A DNA stretch of 24,164 nucleotides from DASTHS01 sp035718085. Its GTDB lineage: Bacteria > Actinomycetota > Acidimicrobiia > Acidimicrobiales > Palsa-688. The notes beneath the pieces were generated by a model. That model was given only the letters and a program-made list of their open reading frames with translations. It was not told the origin of the DNA and searched no databases. A program made the translations under genes and the position numbers. Shown one piece after another: positions 5,917-17,482 of this stretch (positions are counted from its first letter, which is position 1; every line of letters starts with the position of its first letter). The DNA lies in the NCBI GenBank assembly GCA_035718085.1, contig DASTHS010000177.1:1-24164 (forward strand), in the 5' to 3' direction.

Positions 5917-7544
5917 CCCCCACCGCCTCGACCGTCGTGCCCCCCGCACCCCAACCCCGGCGCCACACCACCGGCGGCCTGGTGTGCGCCGTCGACCACC
6001 TGGCCGCTTCGGCAGGGGCGGCGCTGCTGCGCGCCGGCGGCAGCGCCGTCGACGCCGCCGTCGGGGCCTCCGCCGTGCTGGCGGTGACCTCCCAGCACCT
6101 CTGTGGCATGGGCGGCGACCTGATCGCCGTGGTCGCCGCCCCCGGCGCCGACCCCGCTGCCCTGGAGGCAGCCGGCCCGGCGGGCGCCGGCGCGGCGGCC
6201 GCCGCCGACGCCCTGCGCGCCGAGGGGCACCGCCGGCCGCCGCTGCGCGGTGACGTGCGCAGCGTGACCGTGCCCGGCTGCGTCGACGGCTGGCTGGCCC
6301 TCCACGACCGCCACGGTCGGCTGCCCCTGGCCGAGGTGCTGGCACCGGCCGTCGACGCCGCCGCCGGCGGCTTCCCCGTCGGTCCCACCCTCGCCGCCTC
6401 CCTGCCCCGCATCGCCGGGCTGGCCGGCGCCGACGACTACCTCGGGGCGTCGGCCGGCTCGGTCGTGCGCCGGCCGGGGCTGGCCACCGCCCTGCGGGCC
6501 ATCGCCGCCGGCGGCCGCGACCCGTGGTACGGCGGGGCGTTCGGCGCCGGCCTGCTGCGCCTCGGCGGCGGCCTCTTCTCCCCCGCCGACCTGGCCAGCC
6601 CGGTGGCCCGCTGGCGCCCTGCCGTGGCCGCCGACGCCCTCGGCGCCCGGCTCTGGAGCGCCCCGCCGGTGTCGCAGGGCTACCTGATCGCCGCCGCCGC
6701 GGTGATCGCCGACCGGGTGGGGCTGCCCGCAGACCCCGACGACCCCCGCTGGGCGCACGTGCTGCTCGAGGCGTCGCGCGCCGCGGGAACCGACCGCCTG
6801 GCGGTGCTCCACGACGGCGCCGACGGCGCCGCCCTCCTCGATCCGGGCCGCCTGGCCGCGCTGGCCGAGGGCCTGTCGGCCGACCGGGCCGCCGCCCCGG
6901 CGCGCGCCGCGGCGGAGGCGTGGCGCCCCGGCGACACCACGGCAGTCGTCGCCGTCGACGAGACGCGCATGGGCGTGGCGCTGGTCCAGTCGAACGCGTC
7001 CGGCTTCGGCGCCCACATCGCCGTTCCCGAGGTGGGCGTGTGGCTCCACGACCGCGGCATCGGCTTCAGCCTCGACCCGGCGTCGCCGGCGGCGATGGCA
7101 CCGGGCCGCCGGCCACCCCACACCCTCTCCCCCCTGGTCGCCACCGGGCCCGACGGGGCGCTGCGCCTGGTGGCCGGCACGATGGGCGGCGACGCCCAGC
7201 CCCAGATCCTGCTGCAGGTGGCCGCCCGGGCACTGCTGGCGGGCGTCGACCCCGCCGACGCGGTGGCCGCCGGGCGGGTGCAGCTCACCTCGGCGACGCC
7301 GGGGGGCAGCCACGCCGGCTTCGACACCTGGGACGGCGACGGCCGGGTGCGGGTGGCCGTCGAGGGCCACTGCCCCCCCGGGTGGGCCGACGCCCTCGCC
7401 GCCCTCGGCCACGACGTGGTGGTCGAGCCGGCGTGGTCGGGCGGCTTCGGCCACGCCCACGCCGTCACCGTCGGCCCCGGCGGGGCGACCGTGGCGGGGG
7501 GCAGCGACCCGCGGGCCCTGACCGGGGCGGTCGTCGCCGGCTGA
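5913..7544 (+). CDS. ggt: Gamma-glutamyltransferase family protein (Ntn hydrolase)
   Basis: Members self-cleave before a threonine that becomes the nucleophile for cleaving gamma-glutamyl amide bonds (glutathione and related compounds). The 543-residue protein shows the family start TTGGLVCAVDHLAA...GGSAVDAAV, the LCGMGGDL segment (about 68-75), the GDTTAVVAVD processing site with candidate nucleophile Thr342 followed by QSNASGFGAHI, and a GTMGGDAQPQ stretch near residue 424. No signal peptide or lipobox is visible, so unlike classical secreted GGT it should be cytosolic. The motif pattern resembles the YwrD-like GGT-related group, so the exact substrate (glutathione, cephalosporin-type acyl group, other gamma-glutamyl amide) is open. 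The GTG start overlaps the arfB stop by 4 nt, with AGGAGG at 5903-5908. Confidence 0.87.
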   Translation: MTPTASTVVPPAPQPRRHTTGGLVCAVDHLAASAGAALLRAGGSAVDAAVGASAVLAVTSQHLCGMGGDLIAVVAAPGADPAALEAAGPAGAGAAAAADALRAEGHRRPPLRGDVRSVTVPGCVDGWLALHDRHGRLPLAEVLAPAVDAAAGGFPVGPTLAASLPRIAGLAGADDYLGASAGSVVRRPGLATALRAIAAGGRDPWYGGAFGAGLLRLGGGLFSPADLASPVARWRPAVAADALGARLWSAPPVSQGYLIAAAAVIADRVGLPADPDDPRWAHVLLEASRAAGTDRLAVLHDGADGAALLDPGRLAALAEGLSADRAAAPARAAAEAWRPGDTTAVVAVDETRMGVALVQSNASGFGAHIAVPEVGVWLHDRGIGFSLDPASPAAMAPGRRPPHTLSPLVATGPDGALRLVAGTMGGDAQPQILLQVAARALLAGVDPADAVAAGRVQLTSATPGGSHAGFDTWDGDGRVRVAVEGHCPPGWADALAALGHDVVVEPAWSGGFGHAHAVTVGPGGATVAGGSDPRALTGAVVAG

Positions 7545-7559
7545 GACGGCCCGGCGGCG
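7532..7559 (+). terminator. Possible terminator at the 3' end of the ggt gene
   Basis: Cgtcgccgg (7532-7540) pairs with ccggcggcg (7551-7559) as a 9-bp stem including one U-G wobble in the plus-strand RNA; the loop is 10 nt and contains the stop codon. It lies between the convergent ggt-like gene and ribF, which are only 21 bp apart. No U-run follows. Confidence 0.3.
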
Positions 7560-7565
7560 CTGGTG

Positions 7566-8540
7566 TCAGGTGGGCGGGGCGGCGAGCACCCGCCGGGCGC
7601 TGGCGACGTCGTGGCCCATCTGGGCGATCAGGGCGTCGGCCGACGGGAAGGCCTGCTGGCCCCGGAGGCGGGCGACGAACTCGACGCAGGCCTCCTCCCC
7701 GTACAGGTCGCCGTCGAAGTCGAGCAGGTGGGCTTCGAGCAGCAGCAGCCCCTCTTCCACGTAGAACGTCGGTCGGCGGCCGAGGGAGATGGCGGTGGCG
7801 AGCCGCTGGCCCCCGGGCCGGCGGTACCACCCGGCGTACACGCCGTCGGCCGGCAGGGCGATGTCGTCGGGCACGGCGACGTTGGCGGTCGGGTAGCCGA
7901 GCTCTCGACCCCGCTTGTCGCCGTGCTCGACCACGCCACGCACCTGGTGGGGGCGGCCGAGCAGCAGGGCGGCGTCGTCGACGTCGCCGTCGGCCAGCAT
8001 GCGGCGGATGCGGGTCGACGACACCGGCGCCTCCCAGAGCACCTCGGGGGTGCGGTGGTCGGCGAGCGGGGTCCAGAGCGGGACCCCGGTGACGGCGAAG
8101 CCGTGCACGGCGCCCATCTCGCTCAGCAGCCCGACGTCCCCCTTGCGGCCGTGGCCGAAGTGGAAGTCGGCGCCGACCACCACCTGGCGGGCGGCCAGGC
8201 GCGCCACGAGCAGCTCCTCGACGAACGCCTCGGCGGTCTCCTCGGAGCGCTCCCGGTCGAAGCGCACCACCACGGTGGCGTCGACGCCGGTGCCGGCGAG
8301 GAGGGCGAGCTTCTGCGCCGGGTCGGTGAGCAGCTTCGGGGCCGACTCGGGGCGCAGCACCGTCGCCGGGTGGCGGTCGAAGGTCACCACCACCGAGGCG
8401 GCGCCGAGCTCCCCGGCGCGAGCCCGGACGTCGGCGATGACATGGCGGTGGCCGAGGTGCACACCGTCGTAGGCGCCGATGGTCACGACCGACCCGTCGG
8501 CGGGCACGGGCCAGCGCCCCGGGTGGTGCAGCACCTCCAT
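7566..8540 (-). CDS. ribF: Bifunctional riboflavin kinase / FAD synthetase
   Basis: RibF phosphorylates riboflavin to FMN and adenylylates FMN to FAD. The 324-residue protein has the N-terminal nucleotidyltransferase domain, with GAYDGVHLGH (22-31; HxGH type) and VSSTRIRRML (173-182), then the flavokinase domain with GRELGYPTAN (211-220), ADGVYAGW (231-238) and LLEAHLLDFDGDLYGE (267-282). Length matches the family (about 310-330). The ATG at 8540 was chosen because a TAGCCT element lies 7 bp upstream, suggesting leaderless transcription; GTG at 8543 is in frame just before it. It follows truB, as in many bacteria, but with a 77-bp gap instead of an overlap, which supports its own promoter. 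The partner enzymes for riboflavin synthesis are not in the window. Confidence 0.95.
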   Translation of the reverse strand: MEVLHHPGRWPVPADGSVVTIGAYDGVHLGHRHVIADVRARAGELGAASVVVTFDRHPATVLRPESAPKLLTDPAQKLALLAGTGVDATVVVRFDRERSEETAEAFVEELLVARLAARQVVVGADFHFGHGRKGDVGLLSEMGAVHGFAVTGVPLWTPLADHRTPEVLWEAPVSSTRIRRMLADGDVDDAALLLGRPHQVRGVVEHGDKRGRELGYPTANVAVPDDIALPADGVYAGWYRRPGGQRLATAISLGRRPTFYVEEGLLLLEAHLLDFDGDLYGEEACVEFVARLRGQQAFPSADALIAQMGHDVASARRVLAAPPT

Positions 8541-8547
8541 CACCCCG

Positions 8548-8553
8548 AGGCTA
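8548..8553 (-). promoter_or_regulatory. Candidate -10 element (TAGCCT) for leaderless ribF mRNA
   Basis: TAGCCT on the minus strand is separated from the ribF ATG by 7 nt (cggggtg). The spacing equals that at dapA, and the hexamer is identical to the one before ispG. The gene is 77 bp from truB, so a separate promoter is plausible. No clear -35 is seen. Confidence 0.4.
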
Positions 8554-8617
8554 ACGGGCGACCGGCGCCCACCCCCACCCCACGACCGCCGGCGCCCGGA
8601 GGTGGCCATCGACGGCC

Positions 8618-9523
8618 TCAGCCGGCAGCCAGCACCACCGCTGGCTTGGCCCGGCCGTCGCCGTGCGCCTCGTAGACGGCCAGCAGGGCACCGGCTGCGT
8701 CGTGCACCGCCCACGGCCCCGGGCCGGTGGCGCCGAGGGCGGCGCGCTCGAGCACCTTGCCGTGCCCGACGGCGCCGGCGAGCGGCCCCGCGACGGTCAC
8801 GGGGGGGAGGTGGCCGACGGCCGCCGCCGGCGGCAGCACGGCGTCGGGCCCCACGTCGTCGAGCGGCGTGGCGTCGGCCACGTCGAAGCCGCCGATGCGG
8901 GTGCGGCGCAGGTCGGTGAGGTGGGCGCCCCCGCCGAGGGCGGCGCCCAGGTCGGCGGCCAGCGAGCGCACGTAGGTGCCCGACGAGCAGACCACCGACG
9001 CCGCCAGCTCGAGGGTGCCCGGCTGGCTGCCGGGACCGCGGAGGTCGACGGCGAAGCGGTCGACGCGCACCGGCCGGGCCGCCCGCTCGACCTCGACGCC
9101 CTGGCGGGCCAGCTCGTGCAGCCGGCGACCGCCGACCTTGACCGCCGACACCATCGGGGGCACCTGTTCGATCGACCCGGTGAGGGTGGCCGCCGCCGCC
9201 CGGGCGGCGTCGAGGGTGACCCCCGTCATGTCCCAGGTGCCGGTGACCTCGCCGGCGGCGTCGAGGGTGGTGGTGGCGACGCCGAGCACCACGGTGCAGG
9301 TGTACGCCTTGTCGAGGGCGCTGACCCACTGCAGCAGCCGGGTGGCGCGACCTAGCCCCACGAGCAGCACGCCGGTGGCGTCGGGGTCGAGGGTCCCGCC
9401 GTGGCCGACCCGGCGCTGGCCGAAGGCCCGCCGGCAACGGGCGACCACGTCGTGGCTGGTCATGCCGGCCGGCTTGTCGACCACCACCAGGCCGTCGACC
9501 TGGGTGTCGGGCGGGCCGCTCAC
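8618..9523 (-). CDS. truB: tRNA pseudouridine(55) synthase
   Basis: TruB converts U55 in the T-loop of elongator tRNAs to pseudouridine. The 301-residue protein starts with GLVVVDKPAGMTSHDVV (about 11-27) and has the catalytic motif GHGGTLDPDATG (40-51), with the nucleophilic aspartate Asp46. Further on come KAYTCTVVLG and the SSGTYVRSLAADLG segment of the active-site cleft. The C-terminal part is a variable PUA-like region rich in Ala/Gly. It starts with GTG at 9523 inside the rbfA stop (GTGA overlap), which makes coupled translation in the nusA-infB operon likely. Length is normal (about 290-320). Confidence 0.96.
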   Translation of the reverse strand: MSGPPDTQVDGLVVVDKPAGMTSHDVVARCRRAFGQRRVGHGGTLDPDATGVLLVGLGRATRLLQWVSALDKAYTCTVVLGVATTTLDAAGEVTGTWDMTGVTLDAARAAAATLTGSIEQVPPMVSAVKVGGRRLHELARQGVEVERAARPVRVDRFAVDLRGPGSQPGTLELAASVVCSSGTYVRSLAADLGAALGGGAHLTDLRRTRIGGFDVADATPLDDVGPDAVLPPAAAVGHLPPVTVAGPLAGAVGHGKVLERAALGATGPGPWAVHDAAGALLAVYEAHGDGRAKPAVVLAAG

Positions 9524-9948
9524 TCGTCGAGGCGGTAGTTGGCGCGCCAGGTCTCGTCGTCGTCGGCGTCGGGCAACCGGGGCAGCTCCCGGATGAGGTC
9601 CTCGATGCGCGCCCCGGTGGCCACCGCCGGGTCGGCCTGGAAGCGCAGCAGCGGGGTGCGCTTCATGCGCACCTGGCTGGAGATGGCGGCCTGCAGGCGC
9701 ACCCGCGCCTCGTCGAGGGCGGCGGCCTCCTCGGGCCCGAGGCTGGCCATGAGCACCGTGGCGTGGCGCAGGTCCGGGTCGCACTGCACAGCGGTGATGG
9801 TCGCCAGCTCCAGGCGCGCGTCGTCGCCGGCGATCCGCTCGAGGGCGTCAGCGAGGACCTCGCGGAGGTTCTCGTTGACCCGCACCTGGCGGGGGTAGCG
9901 GGCCGGGGCCTGCTGACGGCCGCGCCGCGAGGTGCTGCGGCCGCTCAC
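9520..9948 (-). CDS. rbfA: Ribosome-binding factor A
   Basis: RbfA is a small KH-fold protein that matures the 5' end of 16S rRNA and the 30S subunit. The 142-residue protein begins with a basic RRGRQQAPARYPRQVRVNENLREVLADALERI, matching the family's first helix. It then has TITAVQCDPDLRHATVLMASLG (the strand pair around the family motif VSPDLRHAKVYVS) and SSQVRMKRTPLLRFQADP, ending with an acidic tail (DADDDETWRANYRLDE). It starts with GTG at 9948, overlapping the ylxP stop by GTGA, and its own stop overlaps the truB start. Family identity rests on the PDLRHATV and RMKRTPLLRF segments. Confidence 0.94.
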   Translation of the reverse strand: MSGRSTSRRGRQQAPARYPRQVRVNENLREVLADALERIAGDDARLELATITAVQCDPDLRHATVLMASLGPEEAAALDEARVRLQAAISSQVRMKRTPLLRFQADPAVATGARIEDLIRELPRLPDADDDETWRANYRLDE

Positions 9949-10238
9949 CCGGCCACCTCCAACCAGTCGCGGGCCGTGTCGGTGACCTCGACCTCCGGGA
10001 ACGACCAGATGAAGCGCTCGACGGCGTCGAGCACCTCGCTGGCGTGGGCGGACGACCCCGACACTACGGCCACCCCGATGGCGGCGCGCTGCCAGAGGTC
10101 CTGCCAGTCCACTTCGGCTGCCGCCACCTCGAAGCGACGGCGGCAGCCCTCCAGGATCGGTCGCACCACGGCGCGCTTCTCCTTGAGCGAGTGGGGGTCG
10201 GGTAGGTGCAGCTGGACGGTCAGTGCGGCGACGTGCAC
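9945..10238 (-). CDS. ylxP: DUF503 family protein (YlxP)
   Basis: This is a 97-residue protein with the DUF503 pattern: a first strand ending at LPDPHSLKEKRAVVRPILEGCRRRFEVAAAEVD, then LWQRAAIGVAVVSGSSAHASEVLDAVERFI. The SLKEKR motif followed by the R-F-x-V-A-A-AE(V)D segment is diagnostic. YlxP proteins sit between infB and rbfA in many Gram-positive operons and are thought to act in ribosome assembly; the biochemical role is not established. The GTG at 10238 was chosen because AAGGAGG lies 8 nt upstream (10247-10253). The gene starts 23 bp after infB and overlaps rbfA by 4 nt. Confidence 0.92.
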   Translation of the reverse strand: MHVAALTVQLHLPDPHSLKEKRAVVRPILEGCRRRFEVAAAEVDWQDLWQRAAIGVAVVSGSSAHASEVLDAVERFIWSFPEVEVTDTARDWLEVAG

Positions 10239-10246
10239 GGCTCCCG

Positions 10247-10253
10247 CCTCCTT
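10247..10253 (-). promoter_or_regulatory. Consensus ribosome binding site of ylxP
   Basis: AAGGAGG on the minus strand lies 8 nt before the GTG at 10238. It decides this start against longer in-frame candidates that extend into infB. Confidence 0.8.
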
Positions 10254-10261
10254 GCAGGCCA

Positions 10262-13492
<3,231 letters not shown>

Positions 13493-13826
13493 GTTGCTCG
13501 ATCAGTCCTTTTCCGGTGACGCACCACGGCCGAGCGGTGTGGTGCCCATCCTCTCACAGTGTCCTGCCGTCCCACGCAGGGACCCTCCGGCGGCCGGGAT
13601 GACCGGTTGCCGGAAGGCACGGGCGAAGGCGCCACGCCGCTCCGCCGCCTCGATGCAGGCGACAACCGGGAGGCCGCCGGGGTGGTCGACGCACAACCAT
13701 GCGCCTCGGCCGGGCCCCGGCCCGAGCACCAGGGTACCGGCATCGACCCTCCGCACGCGGGCGAGGTTCGCGACGGGCCGCCGCGACCGGCACCCGACGC
13801 AGGTGCGCTCGGGCCCGACGGCCCCG

Positions 13827-15049
<1,223 letters not shown>

Positions 15050-15053
<4 letters not shown>

Positions 15054-15556
15054 GCTCGGGCCTCGGTTCTCTTCTGGCCGGGCTTGGGGGCGGGGCCCCA
15101 GACCAGGACGGTTCGGGTGCGCTGCACGAGCGCACGGGGGATCTCGACGGTCGGCGCGTCGGCCGGGGCGTCCTCGGGCGCCACGGTGAGCGCCTGCTCG
15201 TCGGCGGCGACCAGGGTGCCCTGCCAGCGGCGGGCACCGGCCACCGACTCGGTGGTCTTCACGGCCACCAGCTGGCCGAGGTAGCGCTGCAGCTGCTCGA
15301 GCGTGCGCAGGGTGCGCTCGACACCCGGGCTCGACACCTCCAGCTCGAAGCGGCCGTCTGGGGTGAGCTCGGGGTTGTCGTCGAAGAGGGGCGACAGCAC
15401 GGCGGTGGCCTCGGCGAGCGCGTCGAGGTCGACACCGCCGGCGCGGTCGACCATGACCCGCACGGCGTCACGGGTCACCTCGACGTCCCACAGCTCCAGG
15501 CCGGCAGCGGCGAGCAGCGGGGCAGCCAGGTCACGGATGGCATCAGCCGGACCCAT
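15050..15556 (-). CDS. rimP: Ribosome maturation factor RimP
   Basis: RimP assists early 30S assembly. The 168-residue protein shows the family sequence order: LAAPLLAAAGLELWDVEVTR, VRVMVDRAGGVDLDALAEAT, then ELEVSSPGVERTL (about 73-85, the family hallmark), and a C-terminal SH3-like half ending in a basic GPAPKPGQKRTEARA tail. The ATG at 15556 was chosen because GAGGAGG lies about 5 nt upstream; the open frame continues further upstream without family similarity. It is the first gene of the nusA-infB operon and overlaps nusA by 4 nt. proS ends 124 bp upstream. Confidence 0.95.
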
Positions 15557-15604
15557 CACCACCTCCTCGCTGTCGGGGTCCGCCGGGAACGCGGCGAACC
15601 CGGC

Positions 15605-15620
15605 CCACGCATGAGCGTGG
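15605..15620 (-). promoter_or_regulatory. Short hairpin in the rimP leader
   Basis: Ccacgc (15605-15610) and gcgtgg (15615-15620) form a perfect 6-bp stem with a 4-nt loop, about 50-65 nt before the rimP start. A TACGCT sequence lies just upstream, but no matching -35 is seen, so promoter assignment is not firm. Confidence 0.25.
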
Positions 15621-15644
15621 CGCGCCAGCGTAGCAGCGGGGCCC

Positions 15645-15658
15645 CCGGTCGCGACCGG
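15645..15658. promoter_or_regulatory. 14-bp perfect palindrome between proS and rimP
   Basis: Ccggtcgcgaccgg is a perfect palindrome lying 23 bp after the proS stop and upstream of the nusA operon. It could be an operator or a short terminator stem (5 bp with a 4-nt loop). GC-rich palindromes are common by chance in this composition. Confidence 0.25.
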
Positions 15659-15680
15659 CACCCGGCGCCCCGGCCCGGGC

Positions 15681-17111
15681 TCAGTAGGCCTTGGCCACCA
15701 CCGCGAGCAGCCCGGGCTCGTCAGTGGGGGCGGCGGGGTCGCCCGCCTCAGAGAGGCTGCCGTCGGGCCGGCGCAGGCAGCGCACCGACAGCCCTCGGCC
15801 GGCCAGCGCCGTCTCGCCCGCTTCGCCCAGGGCGTCCCACGGCACGACGGCGAACCCGGTGTCGGCCACCGCGGCGATGGCGTCGACGTCGCCGGAGTCG
15901 ACCTCGGCCGTGCGGGCGTCGCGCGCCGCGCGCGCCGAGGCCAACAGGTCGGTCTGGGCGGCGGCCAGGTCGGCCCGCACCGCGGCCACGGCCCCGGCGA
16001 GCCCGACCGCCCGCTTGGTGGCGGTGTCGCGGCGCACCACGGTGACCTCCCCGTTGGCCAGGTCGCGGGGCCCGACCTCGATGCGCACCGGCACGCCCTT
16101 GAGCTCCCAATCGACGCTGCGACGCCCGAAGCTGGTGTCGACCCGGTCGTCGAGGCGGCTGCGCACCCCGGCGGCGACCAGGTCGGCGTGCAGCTGCCCG
16201 GCGGCGCGGCGCACGCCCTCGTCGTCGCGGATGACCATCACCACCACCTCGAGGGGCGCCAGCGAGGGTGGCAGGCGCAGACCGGCGTCGTCGCCGTGGG
16301 TCATGATCAGCGCCCCGAGCAGCCGGGTGGAAGCCCCCCAGCTGGTCTGCCAGGCCAGCTGCTGGGCGCCGGTCTCGTCGCTGAAGCTGATGCCGAAGGC
16401 CCGGGCGAAGTTCTGACCGAGCTCGTGGCTGGTGCCCATCTGCAGCGCCTTGCCGTCGCCCATCATCCCCTCACAGGTCCAGGTGCGGATGGCCCCGGCG
16501 AAGCGCTCGCGGGCCGTCTTGTGGCCGGTCAGCACGGGCACGGCGCACACGTCGACCATGGTCTCGGTGTAGACGTCACGGAGGATCTGCAGGGCGTAGG
16601 CGCGGGCGTCGGCGGCGCTGGCGTGGGCGGTGTGGCCTTCTTGCCACAGGAACTCGGTGGTGCGCAGGAACAGCCGGGGGCGCAGCTCCCAGCGCACGAC
16701 GTTGGCCCACTGGTTGACCAGCAGCGGCAGGTCGCGGTAGCTCTGCACCCACTTGGCGATGAAGCTGTTGATCACCGTCTCGGAGGTCGGCCGGACCACC
16801 ACGGGCTCCTCGAGCTGCTTGCCCCCACCGTGGGTCACCACCGCCAGCTCCGGGCTGAACCCCTCGACGTGCTCGGCTTCGCGCTGGAGGTACGACTCGG
16901 GGATGAACAGCGGGAAGTAGGCGTTCTCCGCGCCGGCCGCCTTGATGCGCCGGTCGAGCTCGGCCTGCAGGCGCTCCCAGATGGCGTACCCCCACGGCCG
17001 GATGACCATCGTCCCGCGCACCGGCCCGTTGTCGGCCAGCTCGGCGCGGGCGACGACGTCCTGGTACCACCGGGGGAAGTCGGTGGCTCGGGGGGTCAGC
17101 GGCGAAGCCAT
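15681..17111 (-). CDS. proS: Prolyl-tRNA synthetase, short archaeal/eukaryote-like type
   Basis: ProRS charges tRNA-Pro. The 476-residue class II enzyme lacks the editing insertion of the long bacterial form and has the short-form sequence: TDFPRWYQDVVARAELADNG near the N-terminus, RGTMVIRPWGYAIWERLQ (32-49), motif 2 with RPTSETVI and VVRWELRPRLFLRTTEFLWQEG (about 138-159), TWTCEGMMGDGKALQMGTSHELGQN, and motif 3 within LLGALIMTHGDDAGLRLPP. An anticodon-binding domain and a C-terminal domain ending in VVAKAY follow; the aromatic terminus is typical, but the zinc-binding cysteines of the archaeal domain are mostly absent. The ATG at 17111 was chosen by family alignment. It has no SD but has TACCGT 8 bp upstream. 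It lies between the Eis-like gene and rimP. Confidence 0.95.
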   Translation of the reverse strand: MASPLTPRATDFPRWYQDVVARAELADNGPVRGTMVIRPWGYAIWERLQAELDRRIKAAGAENAYFPLFIPESYLQREAEHVEGFSPELAVVTHGGGKQLEEPVVVRPTSETVINSFIAKWVQSYRDLPLLVNQWANVVRWELRPRLFLRTTEFLWQEGHTAHASAADARAYALQILRDVYTETMVDVCAVPVLTGHKTARERFAGAIRTWTCEGMMGDGKALQMGTSHELGQNFARAFGISFSDETGAQQLAWQTSWGASTRLLGALIMTHGDDAGLRLPPSLAPLEVVVMVIRDDEGVRRAAGQLHADLVAAGVRSRLDDRVDTSFGRRSVDWELKGVPVRIEVGPRDLANGEVTVVRRDTATKRAVGLAGAVAAVRADLAAAQTDLLASARAARDARTAEVDSGDVDAIAAVADTGFAVVPWDALGEAGETALAGRGLSVRCLRRPDGSLSEAGDPAAPTDEPGLLAVVAKAY

Positions 17112-17119
17112 GGGCTGCG

Positions 17120-17125
17120 ACGGTA
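17120..17125 (-). promoter_or_regulatory. Candidate -10 element (TACCGT) for leaderless proS mRNA
   Basis: TACCGT on the minus strand is 8 nt (cgcagccc) from the proS ATG, with no Shine-Dalgarno between. The pattern repeats that seen at dapA, ribF and ispG. No clear -35 hexamer is visible. Confidence 0.42.
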
Positions 17126-17134
17126 GCGGGGGCG

Positions 17135-17464
17135 GTGGAAGTCGCCGTGCGGGGCTGTGGGGACCCGCGACCGACCGGCCGTGCTGGCGGCAGGGCCGGC
17201 GGCAGGGCCGGCGGCAGGGCCGGCGGCGCAGAAGGGCGGCGGACGGCCCTCGCCGGTCTCGTTGCCCGAGGGGCGCTCGACCGGGTGGCCAGAGGCGTGC
17301 TGCGGGTGGTGGGCACCGACGCACCGGGGCCACCCGGCTCAGCCCGAGCGCTCATGGCGGCGGTGCTCACCGCCGCCGGGTGGCTCCTGGTGGCCATCAC
17401 CTCGGCGATGCCCGAGGCGGAGGTGGTGCGCCGGATCGCGAGGGCGATCGCCGCCGCCCGGTGA
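17135..17464 (+). CDS. Doubtful small hypothetical protein
   Basis: An open frame of 109 codons starts with GTG. Its first third is the translation of a 12-bp tandem repeat (GRAG repeats) and is unlikely to be meaningful. The second half (ARALMAAVLTAAGWLLVAITSAMPEAEVVRRIARAIAAA) has coding-like codons with nearly all third positions G or C and reads as one hydrophobic helix plus an amphipathic basic helix, so a shorter protein starting at a GTG near 17284 is conceivable. It would converge with the Eis-like gene, whose stop is 18 bp away. There is no family resemblance and no convincing RBS. The same bases contain a perfect inverted repeat that could instead terminate transcription from the other strand. 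Confidence 0.22.
   Translation: MEVAVRGCGDPRPTGRAGGRAGGRAGGRAGGAEGRRTALAGLVARGALDRVARGVLRVVGTDAPGPPGSARALMAAVLTAAGWLLVAITSAMPEAEVVRRIARAIAAAR
17186..17227. repeat. 12-bp tandem repeat, three perfect copies plus a partial one
   Basis: The unit ggcggcagggcc occurs at 17186-17197, 17198-17209 and 17210-17221, followed by half a unit. It lies in the proS-eis spacer, outside any secure gene, so it is a potential variable-number repeat. Confidence 0.85.
17356..17377 (-). terminator. Perfect 10-bp inverted repeat, possible terminator of the Eis-like gene
   Basis: Ggcggcggtg (17356-17365) and caccgccgcc (17368-17377) are exact inverted repeats with a 2-bp centre (a 9-bp stem and 4-nt loop in practice). 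It lies about 106 bp past the eis stop on the minus strand. No U-tract. It overlaps the doubtful plus-strand ORF. Confidence 0.35.
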
Positions 17465-17482
17465 GCGGCCGCCGGTGGGAGC

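Larger units (their letters stand above)
17112..17482. other. 371-bp spacer between the Eis-like gene and proS
   Basis: This is the longest stretch without a secure gene. It holds the proS -10 candidate, a 12-bp tandem repeat (17186-17227), a perfect inverted repeat (17356-17377) and a plus-strand ORF of doubtful reality. I see no RNA gene or mobile-element end in it. Confidence 0.6.

Noticed and set aside
15627..15632. TACGCT upstream of rimP considered as the -10 of the nusA operon
   Set aside because: It lies about 70 bp from the start, no -35 is visible at 16-19 bp, and single TANNNT matches outside the leaderless spacing are expected by chance.
17186..17227. Short repeats considered as a CRISPR-like array
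   Set aside because: The 12-bp units are directly adjacent without spacers, so this is a simple tandem repeat.
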